Source: CAVQFD01 sp963724695
Lineage (GTDB): Bacteria; Acidobacteriota; Vicinamibacteria; Vicinamibacterales; CAVVIG01
NCBI GenBank assembly: GCA_963724695.1
Contig: CAVRVW010000012.1
Coordinates: forward strand, 186,001-250,000
Reading direction: 5' to 3'
Length of the DNA: 64,000 bases
Numbering within the stretch: the stretch's first letter is position 1; the number at the start of each line of letters is the position of its first letter. The position numbers and the translations under genes were made by a program. Shown piece by piece: positions 62,570-64,000 of this stretch. Under the pieces are notes generated by a model. The model made no database searches, had not been told where the DNA came from, and was given only the letters and a program-made list of their open reading frames with translations.

Positions 62570-63789
62570 CTGCCTACGCCACGCTCCTGGCGGCGCTCCT
62601 GGCGCTGCTCGTCGGGCTGACCATCGGCAAGGCCTGGGAACGCTACAAGCTTCGGGGCGGCCAGTGGATCGACCGGCGCCGCGCCCGCGAGTCTCCGCAC
62701 TACATCCTCGGGCTGAACTTCCTGGTCTCGAACCAGATCGATCTCGCCATCGAGGAGCTCACGCGCGCGGCGAGTGTGGACGCCGAGGCCCTCGAAGTGC
62801 ACATGATTCTCGGCAATCTGTACCGGGAGAAGGGACAGGTTGGGAAGGCCATCACCGTCCACCAGACCCTGCTGCAGCGATCGAAGTTGAGCCGGCTCGA
62901 ACATGCCTACGTCCTGCTCTGCCTGGGCCTGGACTACAAGCGCGGCGGCTTCGTCGACCGCGCGCTCGAAGCGTTCAACGAGGTGCTCCGCCTCGATCCC
63001 GAAGAACGAGTACGCGCTGGTCAACTTGCAGAAGCTGCACGAAGAGCAGCACCAGTGGCTCGAGGCGTACGACACGCGCCAGAAGCTCGCGACGCTGTCC
63101 GCGATCGACTCGCAAGCCCCAGAGCCAGGCCATTCTGGCGTTCCTCGAGAACGAGATCGGGCTCGAGGCCATGCGGCGCAAGGACTACACAGAGGCCAGC
63201 CGTCGATTTCAGAGCGCCATCGAGCTCGACGCGCAGAGCCGTGCCGGCCTATCTCAACCTCGGGGACGTGCGCGTCGCCCAGAATCGCGAGAAGGAAGCC
63301 GCCGCCATCTGGGAGAAGCTCGTTCAGGTCGCGCCGGACCGCGCCTATCTGGCCTTCGACCGGCTCGAAGCGTTGGCCCTCCGCGCGCAGGCGCCCGACC
63401 GCTTCACCCGACTCTGCCGGAAGCTCATTGAAGACACGCCGCAGGACTGGCGCGCCCGGCTGGCGCTGTCGCGACACCTCACCGCCAGCGGGCAGCCGCA
63501 GGAGGCTCTCGAGCTCCTCTTTGCTGCGCTCGTGCAGAACCCGCACGCGCTGGGCATTCACCAGGCCATCTGGCGGGCGCTCGGCCTGCTCCGCCACCCG
63601 ACCACGCTCGTCGATCGCTACGGCGAACTGACCGAACACGCCGTGTTCTACCTCGACCCGCACATCTGCATGCGCTGCCGCTACCGCAGCACGGAGCTGC
63701 TCTGGCAGTGCCCCCATTGTCACGATTGGAATACGTTCGTCGAGGAGCGGATTGCCCCTGCTCAGGACGTTACTGAAGTAGAAGCCTGA
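62566..63789 (+). CDS. lapB: LapB/YciM-like TPR protein with rubredoxin-type end, frame broken three times
   Basis: About 405 residues. An N-terminal transmembrane helix (about 5-22) and KLRGGQWIDRRRARESPHYILGLNFLVSNQIDLAIEELTRAA, then TPR repeats. The C-terminal zinc ribbon has CMRCRYRSTELLWQCPHCHDWNTF. LapB controls LpxC turnover and LPS synthesis, which fits its place at the end of the kds operon. Indels near 63002, 63112 and 63240 make the middle read out of frame and then return. ATG overlaps the kdsC stop (ATGA). Confidence 0.88.
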   Translation: MTAYATLLAALLALLVGLTIGKAWERYKLRGGQWIDRRRARESPHYILGLNFLVSNQIDLAIEELTRAASVDAEALEVHMILGNLYREKGQVGKAITVHQTLLQRSKLSRLEHAYVLLCLGLDYKRGGFVDRALEAFNEVLRLDPEERVRAGQLAEAARRAAPVARGVRHAPEARDAVRDRLASPRARPFWRSSRTRSGSRPCGARTTQRPAVDFRAPSSSTRRAVPAYLNLGDVRVAQNREKEAAAIWEKLVQVAPDRAYLAFDRLEALALRAQAPDRFTRLCRKLIEDTPQDWRARLALSRHLTASGQPQEALELLFAALVQNPHALGIHQAIWRALGLLRHPTTLVDRYGELTEHAVFYLDPHICMRCRYRSTELLWQCPHCHDWNTFVEERIAPAQDVTEVEA

Positions 63790-64000
63790 CGACCGCGTCC
63801 AACTGGGCGTCGGTCTCGGCGAACGTCCCGTCCGTCCGGATGACATGGTGGGCGCGCGCAGCCTTCTCTTCTGCCGGCATCTGCGCGGCCAGCCGCGCCT
63901 CCGCGTCACTCTCGGTCAGGCCGCGCGCCACCAACCGGGTGAGCTGCACCGATCGGGGGCAAAGCGTCGCCACGACACGGTCGAAGTCATCCTGGCGGCC
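63770..64000 (-). CDS. coaE: Dephospho-CoA kinase, C-terminal part
   Basis: The last 76 residues of a gene entering from the right edge: FDRVVATLCPRSVQLTRLVARGLTESDAEARLAAQMPAEEKAARAHHVIRTDGTFAETDAQLDAVV. This is the LID/C-terminal region of CoaE (Q-M-P-x-x-E-K). It adds phosphate to dephospho-CoA in the last step of CoA synthesis. It converges on and overlaps lapB by 20 bp. The P-loop is outside the window. Confidence 0.85.
   Translation of the reverse strand, partial: GRQDDFDRVVATLCPRSVQLTRLVARGLTESDAEARLAAQMPAEEKAARAHHVIRTDGTFAETDAQLDAVVRLLLQ

Overview
The window is high-GC, almost entirely coding, Gram-negative chromosomal DNA. It most likely comes from an Acidobacteriota genome, probably the Vicinamibacteria (old subdivision 6) lineage. 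Support: a von Willebrand-factor-A protein of the acidobacterial VWFA-related type, a Kdo/LPS cluster, an Mla lipid-transport operon, a split cytochrome b/Rieske operon with a large multiheme cytochrome c, ferredoxin-type 2-oxoacid oxidoreductase, and intercistronic spacers full of short tandem words. The taxonomy is inferred from content, not from a marker-gene comparison.

Layout. 1-2.2 kb: partial upp, a citryl-CoA-lyase/citrate-synthase-like enzyme, tRNA-Val(CAC), a lone receiver domain. 2.2-13.9 kb (minus): a secreted protein, an mlaE-mlaF-mlaD operon with two small envelope genes, uvrB, the VWA protein, a cystathionine gamma-synthase-like enzyme, a patatin-like protein and greA, with a plus-strand DHH-family phosphoesterase between the VWA and cystathionine genes. 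14-16.1 kb (plus): TrmH/SpoU methyltransferase and rarA. 16.1-42.2 kb (minus): a SLOG-like protein, mscL with a zinc ribbon, mutL, corA, ppdK, then the housekeeping run phoH-ybeY-tlyC-era-recO-glyQ-glyS, aspS, hisS, a gamma carbonic anhydrase, the cytochrome bc-type operon (HEAT protein, Rieske, cyt b N-half, cyt b C-half, octaheme c), dcd, a DUF2905 protein and ndk. 42.2-53.7 kb: a four-helix-bundle protein flanked by inverted repeat arrays, then a TCA block (korAB, sucCD, sdhCAB, mdh, icd). 53.9-57.7 kb: serA, an IS30 relic between inverted repeats, a diacylglycerol kinase and a PilP-like protein. 57.8-64 kb: kdsB-pyrG-kdsA-kdsD-kdsC-lapB and the 3' end of coaE.

Function. Much of central carbon and electron flow is here: isocitrate to 2-oxoglutarate (Icd), to succinyl-CoA on ferredoxin (KorAB), to succinate (SucCD), to fumarate with quinone reduction (SdhCAB), malate to oxaloacetate (Mdh), plus PpdK linking pyruvate and PEP. 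The cytochrome b/Rieske/octaheme operon would reoxidise quinol. The kds genes with CTP synthase supply CMP-Kdo for LPS, and Mla genes maintain the outer membrane.

The most unusual content is the repeats. At least seven word families sit in spacers inside operons (sucC/sucD, sdhA/sdhB, cyt b halves, aspS/hisS) and intrude in frame into coding sequence: a 64-bp palindrome inside ybeY and a tandem word at the N-terminus of ppdK. One family occurs as inverted pairs, once with a short spacer and once around a truncated IS30 transposase. Another forms inverted arrays around the four-helix-bundle gene.

Caution: about ten conserved genes (uvrB, the VWA gene, the DHH gene, the cystathionine and patatin genes, mutL, both cyt b halves, Rieske, icd, lapB) carry single-base frame breaks, clustered in the most GC-rich stretches. 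The reading continues perfectly in another frame, so I treat these as probable consensus errors, not inactivation.
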